DNA of 64,000 nt from Hyalangium ruber (GTDB lineage: Bacteria; Myxococcota; Myxococcia; Myxococcales; Myxococcaceae), in contig NZ_JAXIVS010000002.1 of NCBI RefSeq assembly GCF_034259325.1, positions 248,001 through 312,000 of the forward strand, in the 5' to 3' direction. Below are positions 62,339-64,000 of the stretch, piece after piece. The notes under the pieces are model-generated. The model searched no databases, was not told where the DNA came from, and saw nothing but the letters and a program-made list of their open reading frames with translations. A program made the position numbers and the translations under genes. Position 1 is the first letter of the stretch; each line of letters opens with the position of its first letter.

Positions 62339-64000
62339 CTACGGTTCAGCGGCCAGGCGCTCCAGGCCTTCGATGAGCTCGCGGTGTCGCACGCGGGAGT
62401 CGGTTCCTCCCGCGCGAAGGGCCAGGGCCAGGGCCTTGGGCAGGTTGAGCGCAGCGTGGCGGGCGCGCTTCTCGCGGTACTCGCGCGGGTAGTCGGAGGG
62501 GACGCGCAGGGTCCAGTTCTCTTCGTTGACGGTGCCGGGCGCGTTGTAGACGTCGTGCAGCCCGAGCAGGTCCGAGAAGAAGATCATCACGTTGCGCGCG
62601 CGGCTGGCGAAGAGGTCGGCGAACTTCGCCTGCACCAGCAGCCCGGGCTCCTCCACGAGCTGGCGCGCGAAGGCCTCGCGTCCCTCGGGCTCGGGGTGGA
62701 GGCGCCACGCCAGGTATTCGGCCTGCGCGCGGTCCGTGCCGGCCTCCCGCCACGCGGCGGCGACGCGCCACAGGGGCGGCGTGTCGTGGGTGCCCACCAT
62801 GACCCAGTCCTCGGGGGCGGCATTCTCGCTGCGGTAGACGTCGGTCGGGTCCTTCAGGTTGGCCTTCTGGGTGACGCGGAAGCGGCCCAAGCCGTACTGC
62901 GCCAGCACCCGTTGGAGCGGATAGGGCTGCGTGCTGAGCACCTCGCCGAGCAGGTCCGTGAGTTGGCGGCCGTGGCGGCGCGCGGAGGTGACGATGGTGT
63001 CGAAGAGGACGCTGTACTGGCGCACCTGCTCCGGGGTGAGCGTGCGCACCCAGCCATCGCCGTGGCGCGGCGCCGAGGGGTCGAGCTGCTCGGGCGTGGC
63101 GATGGCGTAGCGGGCCAGCTCCGGGTGGTCGATCAGGTCCGGCGAGTCGAAGAGGCGGGCGCCGGTCTGCACCGCGCGCAACCTGTCTGGCAGCTCGACA
63201 CGGTAGACCCAGGGGCACACCAACCCGTGCGGATGGTCGATGCGGATGCCGTCATACTCGCCGAGCATCTTGTCCATGCGCGCGTCCATGAAGCGCAGCA
63301 CGGGGCCGGCACGATGCTCCGGCGAGGCACCTTCCCGCGGCTCGAAGAACCGGTTCGGGTCCAGCACCGGGTAGTTCCACGGCTGGCCCTCGGGGTTGGT
63401 GCGGCTGGGCGGAGCGCCCATCAGATAGGTGCGCAGGAAGAGGCCCTGCCACGACCAGGCATCCTCCAGCGAGAAGCCGATCTGCAGGTCGCCGTAGAGC
63501 TTCAGCCCTGCCTGGGCCGAGCGGGCTCGCAGCTCGTCGTGGGCTGAATGGACGAGGAACTGATGAAAGGCGTAGCGCTCGAGGAGCTCCGCGTACTTCA
63601 CGCGCAGCGCCTGGCGACGGGCGTCGCTCGCGGCTTCCTCTCCAAGCTCCGGGGCATAGAGCCGCGCATCGAGCGCCGCCTCTCCCTGCCCCGCCCACCG
63701 TCTCCAGTCGCGCTGCCCGTGCTCGACACAGAGCGCCTCGAAGAGGGCGTCCCGCCGCAACCAGCCCCGGTGCTCCTTCTCGAAGTCCTCGAAGCGCCGA
63801 GCCATCTCCCGAAGGGCGGGGCGTGCATCCGCTCGGGTCCGCTCGCGCTGGAAGGTGCTCCACGCCTCATCGAGCGCGGCGTAGGAGGCTCGGAAGGCGT
63901 AGCGGTAGCGCTCACCCGGCCCCGCTGCCGTGGGGCGGGAGGAGATCAGCGCCGCGAGCCGCTCGGGACTCAGCAGCCGGCCGCCCTCTTCCTGCGTGAG
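62339..64000 (-). CDS. malQ: 4-alpha-glucanotransferase (MalQ), 5' end outside window
   Basis: The frame is open to the window edge, giving ~553 C-terminal residues; the N-terminus is missing. GH77 motifs are visible: LQIGFSLEDAW, DGIRIDHPHGLV (catalytic nucleophile Asp), and VMVGTHDTPPLWRVA (the THDT stretch of region IV). The general acid should lie in the LLGEVL region near ~360. MalQ transfers alpha-1,4-glucan segments between maltodextrins in the cytosol, feeding glycogen/maltodextrin turnover. Together with treZ about 18 kb away it fits alpha-glucan to trehalose conversion, although the two genes are not in one operon. It ends 18 bases from the AMIN-like lipoprotein gene. Confidence 0.95.
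   Translation of the reverse strand, partial: LTQEEGGRLLSPERLAALISSRPTAAGPGERYRYAFRASYAALDEAWSTFQRERTRADARPALREMARRFEDFEKEHRGWLRRDALFEALCVEHGQRDWRRWAGQGEAALDARLYAPELGEEAASDARRQALRVKYAELLERYAFHQFLVHSAHDELRARSAQAGLKLYGDLQIGFSLEDAWSWQGLFLRTYLMGAPPSRTNPEGQPWNYPVLDPNRFFEPREGASPEHRAGPVLRFMDARMDKMLGEYDGIRIDHPHGLVCPWVYRVELPDRLRAVQTGARLFDSPDLIDHPELARYAIATPEQLDPSAPRHGDGWVRTLTPEQVRQYSVLFDTIVTSARRHGRQLTDLLGEVLSTQPYPLQRVLAQYGLGRFRVTQKANLKDPTDVYRSENAAPEDWVMVGTHDTPPLWRVAAAWREAGTDRAQAEYLAWRLHPEPEGREAFARQLVEEPGLLVQAKFADLFASRARNVMIFFSDLLGLHDVYNAPGTVNEENWTLRVPSDYPREYREKRARHAALNLPKALALALRAGGTDSRVRHRELIEGLERLAAEP

Overview
The window is very GC-rich, densely coded DNA with strong third-position GC bias. It most resembles a myxobacterium (Myxococcota, probably suborder Cystobacterineae; inferred from gene content, not from a marker gene). 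Supporting signs are five sensor histidine kinases without adjacent response regulators, a membrane Ser/Thr kinase with an FHA gene nearby, two members of the myxobacterial paralogous family TIGR02265/DUF2378, a SitA-like lipoprotein toxin with an Imm52-type immunity gene, and secreted lipoprotein proteases. No rRNA, tRNA, CRISPR array, transposase or phage gene was seen.

Layout. 1-5.8 kb: end of an aldehyde dehydrogenase, a coiled-coil membrane protein, a CtaA/COX15 haem A synthase, and an OpuC-type osmoprotectant ABC importer whose ATPase gene has no ordinary start codon behind a V4R-like protein. 6.3-8.9 kb: CHASE-PAS-PAS histidine kinase. 8.8-19.0 kb: a complete five-gene yfaP-yfaT-yfaA-yfaS-yfaQ operon (bacterial alpha-2-macroglobulin, complement-like), with ATGA overlaps between yfaT/yfaA and yfaA/yfaS. 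19.1-21.4 kb: polymorphic toxin/immunity pair. 21.6-26.4 kb: Cache histidine kinase, then an opposing cassette of KASIII-like synthase, DUF2378 protein and small secreted protein. 26.8-32.5 kb: MFS transporter, PAS histidine kinase, esterase, second DUF2378 protein, ATP-grasp ligase. 32.6-34.6 kb: an AT-richer two-gene AAA ATPase/TOPRIM-like module, a candidate defence system. 34.6-42.6 kb: EttA, FHA protein, ABC exporter, Ser/Thr kinase, hybrid histidine kinase. 42.9-47.4 kb: TreZ, hybrid histidine kinase with HPt, DUF5335 protein. 47.5-52 kb: two lipoprotein proteases and cardiolipin synthase. 52-56.3 kb: a topoisomerase III-RecQ fusion. 56.8-64 kb: exported epimerase, NTP/NDP-type transporter, aminotransferase, peptidoglycan-binding protein, AMIN-like lipoprotein and the 3' part of malQ.

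How the genes may work together. The yfa operon probably makes a periplasmic complement-like trap plus envelope enzymes. The A2M protein keeps a thioester motif, and its YfaQ partner shows metallopeptidase-like, transpeptidase-like and SpoIID-like motifs in one chain. The toxin/immunity pair fits kin discrimination by exchanged lipoproteins. The AAA/TOPRIM pair fits nucleic-acid-directed defence. The Top3-RecQ fusion puts both enzymes of the double-Holliday-junction dissolution reaction on one polypeptide. TreZ and MalQ indicate alpha-glucan to trehalose metabolism, which together with the OpuC importer suggests osmotic or desiccation tolerance.

Start codons were chosen by domain extent and Shine-Dalgarno matches; several are uncertain and marked so. 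All family assignments come from reading motifs and from memory of the families, with no database search.
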